From positions 500,411 through 564,410 of the forward strand of contig ML976688.1 of NCBI GenBank assembly GCA_010015655.1: DNA of 64,000 bases. The letters are read 5' to 3'. Source of the stretch: Bimuria novae-zelandiae CBS 107.79. Lineage: Eukaryota; Ascomycota; Dothideomycetes; Pleosporales; Didymosphaeriaceae. The translations under genes and the position numbers were made by a program. The notes beneath the pieces were generated by a model. That model made no database searches. It was not told the origin of the DNA and saw only the letters and a list, made by a program, of their open reading frames with translations. Shown piece by piece: positions 19,494-32,409 of the stretch (positions are counted from its first letter, which is position 1; every line of letters begins with the position of its first letter).

Positions 19494-20759
19494 ATGGAGT
19501 TCATACTGCGGCAAAAACCTACAAGCGACGAACTTCCGCCATGGGCGGGCATATCGTTCAAGTACCCGGTACGTGGAGTTTGCCATCTTGTATGCTTGCA
19601 ATAAATAAAGCAGACATAGTTAATGTACCCGCGTGCAGGTTGACTCCGATGATCTTTCAGAAAAGCTCCGGGCTGCCTACCCAGACTGCAAAACGCACAG
19701 AGAACGAAAACATCGAGCAGTCATCGATTTTCTCAGCGAGGAGCTTTGTCGGATGCAATCTGGGGTTTCAATTGCAGATGGCATCACCTTGGAAGGATCC
19801 ACTTCGCCATCACAACTCCCTATAATGAATGGCTCGAAGCCCGTTACCATGGAAGCACTCTCAGATGGAAATGATGCTCTAAGTGTTTCTGGCTATACTT
19901 CTCCCTCGGTAATTGGTTCTTTGGCATCGCCGATCCCTACAGAGCGGGTAAGAAAGGGATCTCGGGTCACTACCAACCTAGAGCAGTCGCAGCAGACAGC
20001 ATCTCCAACTAGCGCGCGTCAATTTGTTTGGAATGCGCACGATGGTCGGTCTATGCAACAAAAAATTAAAAGGAAGATGACGGCTGAGGAGCGAAATGCG
20101 TACAAAGAAACGCGCAAGAGAGGCGCATGCGACAAGTGTAGGCGACAGAAAGGCAGGGTAATTACTCACCAACTATTCGAACATGTTCTGATAGTCAAAT
20201 CTGACTTTTCTAGTGTACTCACCTGAAAGTCGGAGATCAATGGCAAGAACAAGAAGCTAGGGAGGGGGTCAAAAGAAGGAAAGCCGTCCGCCGTGGATTC
20301 GTCGTTCTAGCTAACTTTTAGGTCAGGTCCTCCGTTGAGTACGATGCAGTTCACCCAACGAGTTCGAAGTCGGTCAAGACGGAACACGAATCTGATGTCC
20401 ATCAACTGGCATTTGGCAGGGGTCCTGTTGGGCACCAACCAGTTCCTAGCAGCGAAATATCGATCAACTCAGCTGCTGGGTCGTTCCCCATCGCCCAAGA
20501 GAATGAAAGACAGGAAGCAGAGTACGTACATTCTCAGAGTCTAATTAGTCCTTTTGGAATACAGCCGAGCCAGGATCAGGAGCCGTGGTCCACTTTCTCT
20601 ACGCGGGATTCCTCGGAATGTGCGTTCCCTGGATTTGTTCCGGAGCCTCCCCAGGAAAGCGACGCCCCGAATTTCTCTTTCCAGTCTGCGTTCACTTTCT
20701 ATGATAACCCTTGGCCTCTGAATCAGGTTCACCCAAATGGTACCCCTCCGCGGGATTGA
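19494..20759 (+). CDS. Putative zinc-cluster-type regulatory protein, four exons
   Basis: Exons 19494-19568, 19639-20157, 20214-20267 (or to 20285) and 20322-20759 give about 361-367 residues. Introns 1 and 2 have good borders (GTACGT...GCAG; GTAATT...CTAG) and keep frame. Intron 3 must end at TTTTAG 20321 after a CTAAC branch site, but its donor is non-standard (GTCAAA at 20268 or GTCCGC at 20286); both keep frame. Exon 1-2 encodes FKYPVDSDDLSEKLRAAYPD, then KTHRERKHRAVIDFLSEEL. Exon 2-3 encodes KRKMTAEERNAYKETRKRGA, then CDKCRRQKGRC formed across the intron, half of a Zn2Cys6-type cluster with a basic arm. The rest is low-complexity, acidic and Pro/Ser-rich, like an activation region. Nuclear DNA binding is an inference. 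Confidence 0.7.
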
Positions 20760-22862
20760 AGTACTTCGCCAACGTTCCAGCAACCGCGCATGGAAAAAGA
20801 TGCCTGTCAGATCCAGAAACGAAGTCACGTCATGAAGCTCTAGGCACGGCTCACTAGAAGTTCCCCTTACAGGGAGAGACGATCGTAATTCCGGAATATA
20901 ACTCGGAATTGGTAAACACGATCTACAAACCTCTTCTGGATATGATCAACCTGCATGCTGCACGCGACCGAGTTCAGGATCATACAATTATTTTCATTGT
21001 TGCCATTGGATTTGTGGAACATTCCACCACATCTATTCCGAAGAAGTTCCATTGGAGGCCGGAGCTCAACCACAGCTTGATACTGACAGGCCAGGTACAA
21101 TATCGCTTGTCTTGCATTCTTTACGACCTCACAGGTTTACTCAAACTCTATCGCCAAAGCTGAGTAACGGGCCTATTTGCTATCCAGTGGCAAGTCTCCT
21201 TCAGCTGTCGCTATAAGGTTGCAAGCAGTGGCTTGCTGAATTTCCGTTCATTATTTCTTAGTTTGATAATTTGGTTTTGGACCCAGCCGTCCTCCTATGA
21301 TGGTCCCCAGCTGGCTCCGGGACGGCCACGATTCCCTCAAGAGATCTTCACCTACGGAGCCCATCGGATAGGCTCGGACCAGGTCCGGGTTATAGTTGCT
21401 GCAACTCTGTACTACCACTCAGTGACTAGCATGCTATGCGCATGCCGTGCTAAAACGTCGACCTGAGTAAGTAATCGTTATTTGCTTTTCTTGAAACTCC
21501 GGCTTTCTGTCCGTCTGTTTTTGTCTTTCGCGCAACACAGCCATTCTTGCGGATGAAGTCTGGGGTTCTTCCATTGGGTCACCATCCAGCTTCCTTGCGT
21601 AAACCATGCTTCGAATCATCCTAGACACCTAAATTTTACATCGTGTTCCGATTCAGCCTTACTACCACCGAGACCATATAATTTCCTATTAGCTCCTATA
21701 TGCGAACACGAGAGTCCCAGGGGTCCAAATTTCATTGCCTTCCATATCCGCCCCCCAAACCACTTTCCTCCCAGCCAGGATCCCGAGGACTCTTGGACCT
21801 TGTTTATATGATTCATGATGGCTGTCATTTACTTGGTCACAGCTAACATATGTTATAGAAGTTCTTCACGCTCACCGTCATCGCCAAGCTCTTGCAAAAA
21901 CCTGGAATGAAAACAACCTGTCATATGCCGAAAGGTGTGCAGCTTTGTTTACAGTATGAACAGGGTTGAACAAGGGGAAGTTTCTGTCGGCACACAGACT
22001 AGTCCTAACATTGAGGTTGATGCAAGTACTCTGAGACGGCCTAGTATACATTTTTAATTACTCATTCTCACCCAAGAAGACTCTAGTTGTGCATACGCTC
22101 TTGGATGTTCTAGAAAAGTTTGCAAAATGACACGTTGCAGCGCCGATGGATCGATCAACGATCGCATTCCAACCCTGGATAATCGTTGGAGATCTGCTTC
22201 CAGCCCAGCGTGAGTTGTTGTCACATGTTACTACGGCCCATACAGCTGCTTTAGCAAACCGCACTGACAGAACCTCCATTAATATCTGCGCTGACAGGCA
22301 TTGGTGGACAAGATGACCCAGAAAGGAATTGTGCTGCTTCTGCAATGATCTCTGAGTAACCTAACGCGTCTTGATACGATTGTCGGATATTGTATATCAG
22401 AGTACGTGGTAGGTTACTCATCGAACTTCTGAAATTCACATGAACGTCTGCAAGCATTTACGTCGGCTGTCGCACGTCAGCTAGGTGGAAGGATCACAAC
22501 ACAGGAACTATTGCAGCGATTCGGATGCACACAGGTAGAATTACGTTTGGCTAATCAGGCAGCTTCTTGCTAACAGCAATCTTCACGCAGGTTCACGTGC
22601 CATTCACTCCAAGATCATTTCTTCTCTTAGATACCTCTGCAATTACCTACGAATCTATTGCGAGTTCATGGTCGGACAGCTGGGTGTCCAATTTCTTGCA
22701 CCCAAAATCATGGCTCCATTGTCCAAAAAACAGCAATCAAAACTGCGGACAGTGCATCGCATTCCCACCCTCTCCCTCCGCATCCTGGAACTCGGTAGAC
22801 CCTACTGCTGAGTCGCGCGCGTGTTGGGGATGGGGTAAGTGGGCCCACCCCGGCGACCTATA
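20760..22862. other. Intergenic region at the right edge of the gene island
   Basis: Normal base composition without RIP signature up to about 22860. Several open frames of 60-100 codons exist on both strands (20909-21163, 21233-21466, 22058-22345, 22567-22863), but none shows a domain, a splice pattern or consistent coding bias. I cannot support a gene here. Confidence 0.4.
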
Positions 22863-23450
22863 ACGTATTCCACAAGCGAGCTGCGCACCCAAGCGAGCTA
22901 TGCGCTTTTTCTTAGCAACACTAACTTATACTTCTTAATTATTGCTATTACTATTAATACTATTAAAAATAACCTACTAAAAGTAATATTTAATTTTAAA
23001 AATAGCATTTTAGCGTTTTAGCAAGTTTGTATGTTATACTCTAGCTTATTATACTTATTATAAGCCTTTAGCGCTACGTGCTACTCTCTTTACTATCTTC
23101 TTTAGATACCTATAAGCGCTACCTCTTCGCAAGACGCTTTTTTATAGCTACTAGCTATAGTCCTTTTGGAGTAAGTAGTGTTCCTCTAGCATGTATACGT
23201 GTTCTTTTATGTGATTTCCGCTTTATGTAAGCTATATTTACCTCCTTAAGCTCCTTAATTTAGGCCTTTATGAGTTTAAACTTATACGCCATTTTCTACA
23301 TGTCTTTCATTAATAATAATAATTTTTTCTTAGTATTAGGCAGTTTTAGATAGCGTTTAAAAACTTCTTTAATATTAGTGTAGATTACTTCTTAACTATA
23401 TAAGTTTTTCTAGACGTTTATAACTATTAGGAGATAGATTTAATCAGAAG
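22863..23450 (-). mobile_element. Truncated Fot1/pogo-like element: one terminal repeat plus transposase C-terminus
   Basis: TA (22861-22862) is followed by ACGTATTCCACAAGCGAG, which matches the Fot1 end at 10135 and likewise carries the AAGCGAGC motif twice. Minus-strand reading downstream gives a pogo transposase C-terminal tail: KELKEVNIAYIKRKSHKRTR, then IHARGTLLTPKG (family pattern RKRRxIQxxGTLTxxEG). No matching right terminal repeat was found, so the element is truncated. Confidence 0.65.
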
Positions 23451-23890
23451 AGCTAGTAGGGGTTTAATTATATATTTTTATATATCTTTTTAAAATAGGT
23501 ACAACTTAGCCATGAGTACATTTTATGTTTAGTAAAATATAGTATTTAAAATCAAAAATATTAAATATTAAATCTATTATCTTACTTTATGATTAGTTAG
23601 CATTACTGAAATTTAAAGACTTAGTAAATTTTAAAGTTTCTTTTTTTTTTTTTAAATGTGTACCTATTTACAGCTTTTTAAGTATGGTATGAAAATCTAC
23701 TAAAATCACACTAGTTAAAACAGGTCTAAAGTTAATTAGTATTTAACCTTTTTAGGTTGGTTTATAATCTTACTAATAAGTTATTACTGAGTTATAAAAA
23801 GTGGACCCGTTTACGTAAGATATAGTTATATAATAATATATTAATATTACAGTAAAAATTAGTATCTTTCTATACGTAGTCTTCTTTACA
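23451..23890. other. RIP-degraded sequence, unassigned
   Basis: AT-rich with a very high TpA content and a run of 14 T near 23638. It may be the rest of the pogo copy or the left end of the Tc1-like fragment. No motif was readable. Confidence 0.4.
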
Positions 23891-23899
23891 TCTATTTCC

Positions 23900-24490
23900 T
23901 CAAAATTCTTACAAAATGGCTTCCTAACTTTCTAAATTTAAATAATAAGTTTAACGTCTTTTAGACGTTAATACTTTTATTTCTACTATTTCTACTTTCC
24001 TTAAAAAGCCTAAATCAAGTATTTATATTACTATTTATCGGATTAAAAGAAAAAATAAATAAAAAAATAATAATAAATAGGTTAAAAGGAAGATAAATAA
24101 AAATCTCTTTAATAGACTTAAGAGTTATTAATAGGGACTTGAAAAGAAGTCCTAAAAAATAAATAAAAAGCTGGTATACGAAAATAGCCTGAATCACTCT
24201 ACTAAAAATCTCTAGAGGCCTTTAAAAAAGGAGAGATATAGGACAAAGACCTTTATATAAAAACTACTTTTAAATAAAAAAAATGCTATAACTAGGGTAA
24301 GCTTTGCCAAGACTTAATAAAATAATATTAAAAATACTAACTTAAATAAAGTTTCATTTTGTGATAAGTCAGCAATCGAAAGAGGTCACGGGACTAGGAC
24401 AGAATACTATAGAACGAGGAAAAATTCTAGAGTAAATGTTACGTTACCTTTGGTATCTAAAATATCTTGGCTACGTCGTTACTAAAGCAC
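23900..24490 (+). pseudogene. Tc1/mariner-type transposase fragment, RIP-degraded
   Basis: The frame starts MAS*LSKFK near 23926 and continues with helix-turn-helix-like sequence. It reaches the block NKVSFCDKSAIERGHGTRTE near 24345, which corresponds to the Tc1 pattern WxKVIFSDES with Asp-Glu damaged. RTRKNSRVNVT follows (family WRRxGERVN). The second Asp motif is not found downstream, where unrelated CTAG-rich sequence begins. Confidence 0.5.
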
Positions 24491-24855
24491 TAGTACTAGC
24501 CCGTACACCTCTACACGTTCCATTTATAGCCCCTATCTATATAGCTTAGCCTGCCCGTATTCCTGCTCCTTAGTTATCCCTTTATATCTACCTAAGTATA
24601 TATATAGTAGCTTAGTTAATCTAGCTCCTTATAGCCTTAGTATTAGCGACCTATAGCCTTTTATAATATTAAGATAGGTTACCCTACTAGCCTTAGTATT
24701 AGTAGCTAGCTAGCTGCTATAGATCTCTAGCTAGGGGTTATTGCTAAGAATCTAGATTAGGTTTTTTTTACTATACCATGTCTTCCTTTAACTAGTCCTT
24801 GTTTTTACTCGTTTAGTGATTATAATAGAAGCACTAGAACTAGCGTTTTATAATT
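24491..24855. other. RIP-degraded CTAG-rich sequence, unassigned
   Basis: Dense CTAG/TAGC tetranucleotides. No readable protein motif on either strand. Confidence 0.4.
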
Positions 24856-24859
24856 TAGT

Positions 24860-26100
24860 TACTTTAGTCTAACTTTAAAGTATTACGTACTAATGTCTAG
24901 CGACTTTAGACCTACTTATTAAACTACTATAATTATTAAAGGACTAAATAAACTGGTTAATTCTCTTAAAATTTAGTATAATATTACTATAAAAGTAATT
25001 ATAAATAATAATAAAATTACTATTATTAAGCCAGTAGTTAAGCGATAATGTATAGTAAAAAGTATTAAAATTAAGTCTTTTATACTTAGTATATAAGCTT
25101 AAAATAGAGGCTCTAAATGCTTAGAGGGTGTTATTAAAGATAAAGCCTATACTATAAGAATTAATACTAACTTACTATATTAGTTATAGCTAAAGGTTAC
25201 TAGAGTCGCAGTTTACCTATACAATTATATTTTTAGATATAGCAATAACTAGAAGACACTATACAAAGTTTTTTTTACTTAAGTTACCTAGTAGAACGGA
25301 ATTATCACTAACCCCTAAAAACCTAATTAGGCTTATCTTAAAGCCTATAGATGTAAAGCGTTTACTCTTAGTGATAATATAAAACGCGGCATAAGTAAGC
25401 TATAAAGGCTGAACGCTAAGACATAGCTTAGGTAGTAATATCTAAAAAATCTAAATACCTTTAATAGGCAGAATAGTTAGCGTTCTTAACGTAATCTTTA
25501 CTAAAGATACAATTTTTTCTAGAAAAATAAAGGACCTAGAGGATAAAGTTGCCCATAGAGACATAAGTAATATTAGTACCTTATTATAACGCCTTAAACT
25601 TCCGTTGCTAATTCTATAGAACGAGAAAATATAGTCCATTTATAAAAATAAATTAATTACTAAAGAATATAATAACGCTTTTTTAGGCGCTAAAAAGGTA
25701 GGCCACGAGGTAATAAGTTAAAGTAAAAGTACTAGTTAGACTATTTAATACCTTTAATAACACTACTACTAGTAGCACTTCTTATATAATTAATACTAAA
25801 AGAACTTAAAAGTAAACTATTACTAATAGTTCTAATAAGGTAACTAGAAGTTTATCCGTGGGTAGTTATATTTAGAGTAGGTACTAAATCAGGTGGTAGT
25901 AGCTAATATAAAAGTAAGATACTTAAGACGTAGCTTCGCCGCCTAATTATCTTTAGTAAAAAACTATACTAAAGTTAGTTACCTAACTTACTTACATATT
26001 GTAGCAGACTTGAGGATTATCTACTATACGTAATATAAAAGGAGGTAGAGTAATCTTATTTCTAAAGTTATAAAGAGATAAAGTTTTAGCGTAAAGTTAC
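24860..26100 (+). mobile_element. Copia (Ty1-type) fragment: integrase to start of reverse transcriptase region, RIP-degraded
   Basis: The plus frame near 25100 reads GGVIKDKAYTIRINTNLPYQ (with stops at Gln codons), followed by AVYLYNYIFRYSNNQKTLYK, then KAYRCKAFTLSDNIKRG and the RLNAKT block. This is the C-terminal integrase region of copia elements. No LTR is attached. It is a close inverted relative of 43080-44560 and a more distant relative of the complete copia at 47293. The gypsy LTR at 26103 starts directly after it. Confidence 0.7.
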
Positions 26101-26102
26101 TA

Positions 26103-26554
26103 TGTTACGATCCAGAAGCCGACGGTGGGACGGAGAGCCTTATGACGGCATCCGGACCCCACCTCAGGCTTACGTAACGTCCTATGCTGTCCCAGACGCC
26201 AAGACCATGGGATACTGTAGGACCACGTGACCCTCTAATTACGTGACGTCCCAGGAAATCCCATGGGATCCCACGGCGCCAGGATATGGGACATCGTGGG
26301 ATTCTATAGGATAAGGAGGATATATATACAGGACGGTTTCCTTTTCCTATACTCCTTATAGTCAACTTATATATCTTCTATGCGAGTACGTTCTCCTATA
26401 TAGACTAATAAGTTATCTTACTTTATTATAAGATTAGATTATCTAGCCTCGCGCTAAGTATCGCATTAACTTATATTATTAAATAATTTATAAAGTACTA
26501 CGATACCTTACCGCCCTAATCTTGATTAGAATAAGGTGTAAGAGCCTTATAATA
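26103..26554 (+). repeat. Gypsy 5' LTR, left half little affected by RIP
   Basis: The first 260 nt are GC-normal, with CACGTGACC and repeated CCCATGGGATCCC-like palindromes. The last 190 nt are RIPed and align with the ends of the LTRs at 14249, 35177 and 41663. This is the 5' LTR of the truncated element. Confidence 0.8.
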
Positions 26555-29536
26555 CTTTAACCACCTTATAGTATAATAGCAGGACCTAGCTTAATAACCG
26601 CAGCTCTAGCATCTAAGGAAAAGACACTATAAGAGGTAATTACTAAGTAAGGGGCTTAAATAGCTTAGCTCTAAAAAATTATTAATTATATAAGTATAAA
26701 AATAAGCGAATAGGAAGATATAAAGTATTAACTAAAAGTCCTAAAACCTAAACTTTACACTAGAAAAGGCCACCTAGGAACGTTTCTAACGCAGATAAAA
26801 CTATTTATTTATTATAACTTAAGAAAGTTTAGAATAAAATAAAATAAAATCCTAGTTACCTGAATAAATATGTAGGATAAGGTAGCCTTATAAGTAAGAC
26901 TAATAATTAATAACTTCCTTAAAAATAGCAGCCTAAAGGAATATAACTTAGATACTACTAAAGACGCCTTTAAGGATTAGGAATCTTTTTATAAGGCCGT
27001 AAAAAAGATATTTACCATAGTTAATAAAGGATATTAAGCTAAAATACGCCTCTAACGCCTACGTTAGGACAGGTTAGTAGTACTTTACACCTTAAAGTTT
27101 AAATAGATTATAGCAGAACTAAACAAATAGGGGAAGGCTCTACTTATAATTACCTACTATAATAGGCTAAAGGAATTAGTTAAAGACAAACTAGTCTACT
27201 AAGGTAAAGTAGATAATTTAGAAGAGCTTATTAAAGACGCTATTAAAGTAGATAATTACTTATATAAACGCAAGCTAGAAAAATAGTACGGCACTAGGCT
27301 ACTTACTAAAAAGAAACTAGGTCTAGACCTGTAGGAAGAGATTAGGACGGAGATATTATTATAACTAATAAAGCCTAATAGTATAAAAAGAAAAATAGCA
27401 AAGGAAAATAGCCGTATAAGCTAAAGAAGAGTTACTAGGGCAAGAATAGTATCTTATAAGAAGAATAAGAATAGAGGTTTAAAAATAAAGCCTACTTTTA
27501 ATATAATAAGCAAGGCTACTTTACTAAAAATTATAAAAAATAGGAGACTAAGGTCTATATAATTAACCTTTTATAAGTAGCTATAGTCACCCTTACGCTA
27601 GCAAAAGCTAAGGAGGTAGATCTTACGCAGGAGATCCTAGAACTAGTAAAAGAATAAGGGGAAGAATAAAAAATCCTCTATAAATACTAAATCTTTTAAT
27701 AACTAGCTAATAACACCTGTTAGATATATAATAGTACACAGCACTATTTATCTTAATACGAGACGAAGGTAATTATTTAGGGACTATACGTATAGGATAC
27801 CTATTAGCTTATAGAGAAGCTACAAGGACCCCTAAAGTAGTACCTACGCTAGATCACAATACAGGAATAGCATAAACATGCTAAATAGTGATAATACACG
27901 CGCAAAGGATATTAATAGCACTCTAAAGTTAGAGTTAAGGCCTCTTACTTTCTAGGAGGCTTAGAACACTATAGGCTAAAAAAGAGCTAGTATAGCGTGC
28001 CTAATAACTGCTATAAGCACTTTTTAGTCTGCTAGGCTAAGTACTATAAGTAGAATAAATAGTATTAATGCTTTAATATTACCTATAAGTTACATAGGTA
28101 ATAGAAGTTTAAGACAGGCTAGTTTCCTTAAGGCCTAGACCCTTACGACACTAGTATAATAATAAGAAATATATAGTTAAAAAGAGACGCGGACTACTTA
28201 ATAATAGAATAAAACTAATATAACCTATAGTGCTTTACGTACCTAAGTCTATAAGAAGAAGTAGCTTCCTCTAATAGCTACCTAAGACACGACGTATTAT
28301 CTTAGAATAAATACCTTACTTTAAATTACTTATAATATAGGAACTAGGGAATATACGAGTCTAATAGAATTAAGGAGACCTATATACTATACTAATAGTA
28401 ATATAAGTAGTATAGGGTTAAAGAAGTCTTAAAGCTAGCATAACTTAAGGGATAGATTTAAAAGGCAAAAGCCTTATAGGGGGTCTAAAATAAGTCTAAG
28501 AACTTAAAAAACTAGATTATTACTAGGTAATAAGCCACACTAGTAATAGTGTAATTACTATAGCTTATTAGGTAGATACTCGCCGAGTTAAGAAGCGCTT
28601 AATTAAAGATATTATAGTATATAGACACTATATTATAGCACTTATAGACCTAGAGGCAAACGCGTGCCTAATAGCCCTATAAGTAGTTAAAAAATATAAT
28701 ATACTATATTATAATAAGAGGACACTACTTTACATAAGACTCGCGGACAGGACCTAATTATAAGAATATAGTAATAGTTAGCTACGCCTTAAGATAGCGC
28801 TAGTATAAGTTAATATAAAAGGCCTAGAGAGCTAACATGTTTTTACTATTATAAAGATAGGAGACATTAAAGCTATTATAGGATATAAATAGCTAGAATA
28901 ATATAACCTATAAACAGACTAGATTAAACAAAAAATTCTTCCCTGAAATCCACTAGAAATAGCCTAGGCAAGCCCTAAAGGAAAGAAAACTTCCTAAAAA
29001 CCTTAGGCAAGAAAGGGAAACCAACTATTTAAGATATAAAAAATATTAGTATATAAGATAAATAAGATCTTAAAGTAATATCTAGGACAGGTGCACTGTA
29101 TATAGGTCTAAAAGGCTAAGATAGTCCTAGATAATCTAGGTCTATTAGAAGAATATAAGGAATTTATAGACCTATTTAAAAAATACAATAAAACTATCCT
29201 ACCTAAATATAAGGAGTAGGATTATAAAATACCACTAGTAAAGGGAGCTAAGCTATAGCTAGAACGCTTAAGGCCCCTTATATATAAATAAGAAATAGAG
29301 TTAAAGAAGCTAATATAGAAAAATCTACGCTTAGGGAAGTAAAGACTTAGTTAGAGCCTTATAGCCTTCCCTATACTCTTTATTTAAAAGAAGGACGACA
29401 GGCTACGACTTTATATAAATTATAAATAGCTAAATACTATTATAGTTAAAAACTACTACCTATTACTACTAATAACAGAGCTCATGGATCGACTCTAAGA
29501 AGCTAAGTAGTTTACAAAATTTAATATCTAGAATAG
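26103..29536 (+). mobile_element. Truncated Ty3/gypsy element: 5' LTR, gag, protease, start of RT
   Basis: The 5' LTR 26103-26554 starts TGTTACGATCC and ends CCTTATAATA. Gag follows, including a zinc knuckle with two residues turned to Tyr (YFTKNYKK near 27530), then protease and the N-terminal RT. The RT breaks off after LYINYK*LNTIIVKNYYLLL, then TEL and FTKFNI near 29520, where an LTR-like insert begins. The element is collinear with the complete copy at 35177. No 3' LTR. Confidence 0.8.
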
Positions 29537-29789
29537 TGTCGGTTCACAGGTAGTAAGGAATAAACAAGTAACTCTCTGTCTTTGGTATCTGGTGTCTGTC
29601 TTGTCTTGTGTGTGTGCTATGATAGTTCTATATACCTTCCTTCCAGTTCTTGTGGATGTGATAGAGTACCAGGTGGTGTGGAGGCGAAGGGGTTTCGGTA
29701 CAGTATCAGGTTAACTAGAAGTGAGGGGGTACAGGGGTATGATAGGGTTACACAGTTCCCTTAGTGCGGAAGGCGAGGCTGTGCAGACA
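29537..29789 (+). mobile_element. LTR-like insert, not RIPed
   Basis: It starts TGTCGG and ends GCAGACA (TGTC...GACA inverted ends), is GT-rich and normal in composition, and separates RIPed gypsy RT from a RIPed copia segment. No target duplication is seen (flanks AATAG and CCTAC). It may be a solo LTR or the edge of the following element. The 60-codon frame inside is not a gene. Confidence 0.4.
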
Positions 29790-30681
29790 CCTACCTAATT
29801 ATATTATACATAACCCTGGTACAAACTTTGCGTCTAAAGACTTCCAGAACCGCGCGAAGATTGTGGGAGCAACGTGTTAATAAATGCCAGTTAAGGCTTA
29901 CTAGGCTATAGGGAAGATTAAACGCGCGCACGCGCCGTTGCAACGCGCATACAACATCCTCCGTGCAGAATTAGATAATTATATAAATAACAAGTTAGTG
30001 TTATAAATAGCTATTAAAGCCCTTAATAATATAGCAGGACTAAACGGTCTCGTACCTACATTGCTTATATTTAGAACGTACCTAAGAATTAACATAGATT
30101 CTGTACTATCTCCTAACATTATTACGCGAGCTAATACTATATAAAAGGTAATAAGGATGCTTTAAAGTAAGAGGGCGAAAGTTAATATTAATTATGTAAT
30201 TAATACTTAGAATAGCCTAACCTTGCACGAAGTGCTAAATCTTCTACTTAGTTTAGAAGTAATAACATAGCGTGAGAAGAAAGGATGGCTCGGGCCGTAT
30301 AAGATAAAAGGAATTAAAGATTAGGATATTATTATTAAGCTAGAGAACGGTCTAGTGAAATTCCAGGCTATATAAGTTAAGCTATATTACTGTGCAGAGA
30401 ATAAGGAACAATCTATACAAGACTTGCTAGACCTAAACAAATCAGCTCTTATACGAAGGGATCCTCCATAAGTATAAAAGAGAGGTTAACCACGCAAGCA
30501 ACTAGTGTTAACAAAGGAAGTAGCTCTATACAATCTACTAGTAAAAGATATAGTATTAAATTTATTATACAAACTAGATCTAGAGCTAGCGCTATAACTA
30601 GTTAAGAGAGGACGTAGAAGACCGCGCAAGAATCCCGTATAAGATATAATATTCCTTACCTAAAAGGAGAAGAATAACTAC

Positions 30682-31305
30682 ATGTTAGTAATTAAACTCC
30701 GCGTAGATAGTGTAATTACAACACCTAAGGAACCGTTTAAAGAGTCAGACTATATAGAAATAGAGAGCCTAATCGCAGGAGACACTTTTAAGGTGCTTAT
30801 ATACAATCTATCTATTCACAAGGGACGAATCTTTAACCTTCGCCTTGTACGCGAAATAAAAGGGAAATCAACACAGCCGTACGAAAAATCACGACTTGTT
30901 TTTACAGGGCATTTAGATGAGGAAAAGAAGGAGATCCTCACACAGTCTCCTATAATTCAAAGAATGAGCCAGAGGCTAATCCTGGCTATTGGCCCATTAC
31001 TAATGGCTTCGTACGGTATGCACTGTGAGCTACGCGATATCACCCAGGCGTACGTACAGTTAACAGATAGACTCACACGAACGTTGTTCGCACGACCACT
31101 AAGAGAACTCCGTGAGAGTTTTCCTCCGCGCACGATATTTAGAGTTGTGCGGCCACTATACGGCGCAGCAGAATCTGGCCTGTATTGGTTCAAGACATAT
31201 CACAACCACCATAAGGACAAACTTCGCATGGAAACCTCCTCGTACAATCCATGCCTATTAATTACGCACGAAGGCATAACAACGTTTAAAATTATAGGGC
31301 TATAA
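30682..31305 (+). pseudogene. Copia reverse transcriptase fragment, open and not RIPed
   Basis: An intact 207-codon frame: KSRLVFTGHLDEEKKEILTQ, then RMSQRLILAIGPLLMAS, CELRDITQAYVQLTDRLTRT, FRVVRPLYGAAESGLYWFKT, and CLLIT at the end. These are the copia RT N-terminal motifs up to the LYG(I/L)xxAG box. The catalytic YxDD box is not reached, because the frame ends where RIPed sequence resumes, so this is a fragment of the element polyprotein and not a gene of its own. CpA-rich codons (CAG, TGG) are kept here but lost on both sides. Confidence 0.75.
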
Positions 31306-32409
31306 ATAAATAATACCTTTAGTATTATTACGACTAATTTCGCGCGACATGAAAAAAAAAGCTATAAAAGGCTAAGTTCCGCGCAAAGCCTAAGATAATT
31401 TTATTATATAAATAGCCTATAAAATTTAATAGAGGGAAGATCTAGTTCGTACGAGACAACACTATAATCTTATTAAATTAGAAGGGACAAGCTAGGAACC
31501 TCTATATAGTAGACCTAAACGCAGAGGGCGCCGCGTAAAAGTATATTAAATAGCGCGCACAAGGTGCCTATATCGCATTAGTATATTAACCTAAGGCAGC
31601 ATTTAACTTGTCTACTACTACTTAAGCTATGTTACCGTCGCACGACGATATTAAGGCATTAAATATATAAATTTAATAATAAATTAATAACCAGAATCGA
31701 GGACTATTATACGTACTACTTAATCTCTCCCGTACGAAGTTATTTATCTTCACTAATAAATTATTCGCGAATAATAAGGACCTAAGTTTATAGCTTAGCT
31801 TCCTTATTATTCTTAGGACTAAGCAGCGTACTAGGAACTCGTACAACTTCGAAATCACGGGCAATATCGTACACTAGAACTCCTCTAAGTATAAACGCGT
31901 TACCCGCTCTGTACTAGCTAGTAAGCTATATAGGATAGTAGGAGGATTTGACTGCGCGATCGCACTAAGCACGATAATTAACTAGATTATACGTACGCTT
32001 AGAATACTTTTAGTACCTTTTGTAATATGCACGGATTTAAGATCTCTATATAAATATCTTATAAAGCTTAGTACAACAAACAAAAAGAGGCTTATAATTA
32101 ATATTATATTAATTTAAGAATTGTACGAAAAGAGGGAGATTATAGAAATTAAGTAGATTAATAGCAAGGATAACCTAGCAGATGCCTGTATAAAGAAGGC
32201 GCCAAACTCTACGCTTAAAAAACTAATCTTACATAACTAACTAACTATAAGAGTCGAAGCGTTAGTTAATAGACTTAAGCCTGTATAAGAGGGGGAAAAG
32301 GGCGCTATAAAGTAAACGCTTTGTACGCGTAGGATAAAACAGGGCAAAAATTAGCAAGGTCTATATAAAGGAAAAAGAAAAGTTACTAGTGTCTAAATAG
32401 TAGTAGTTA

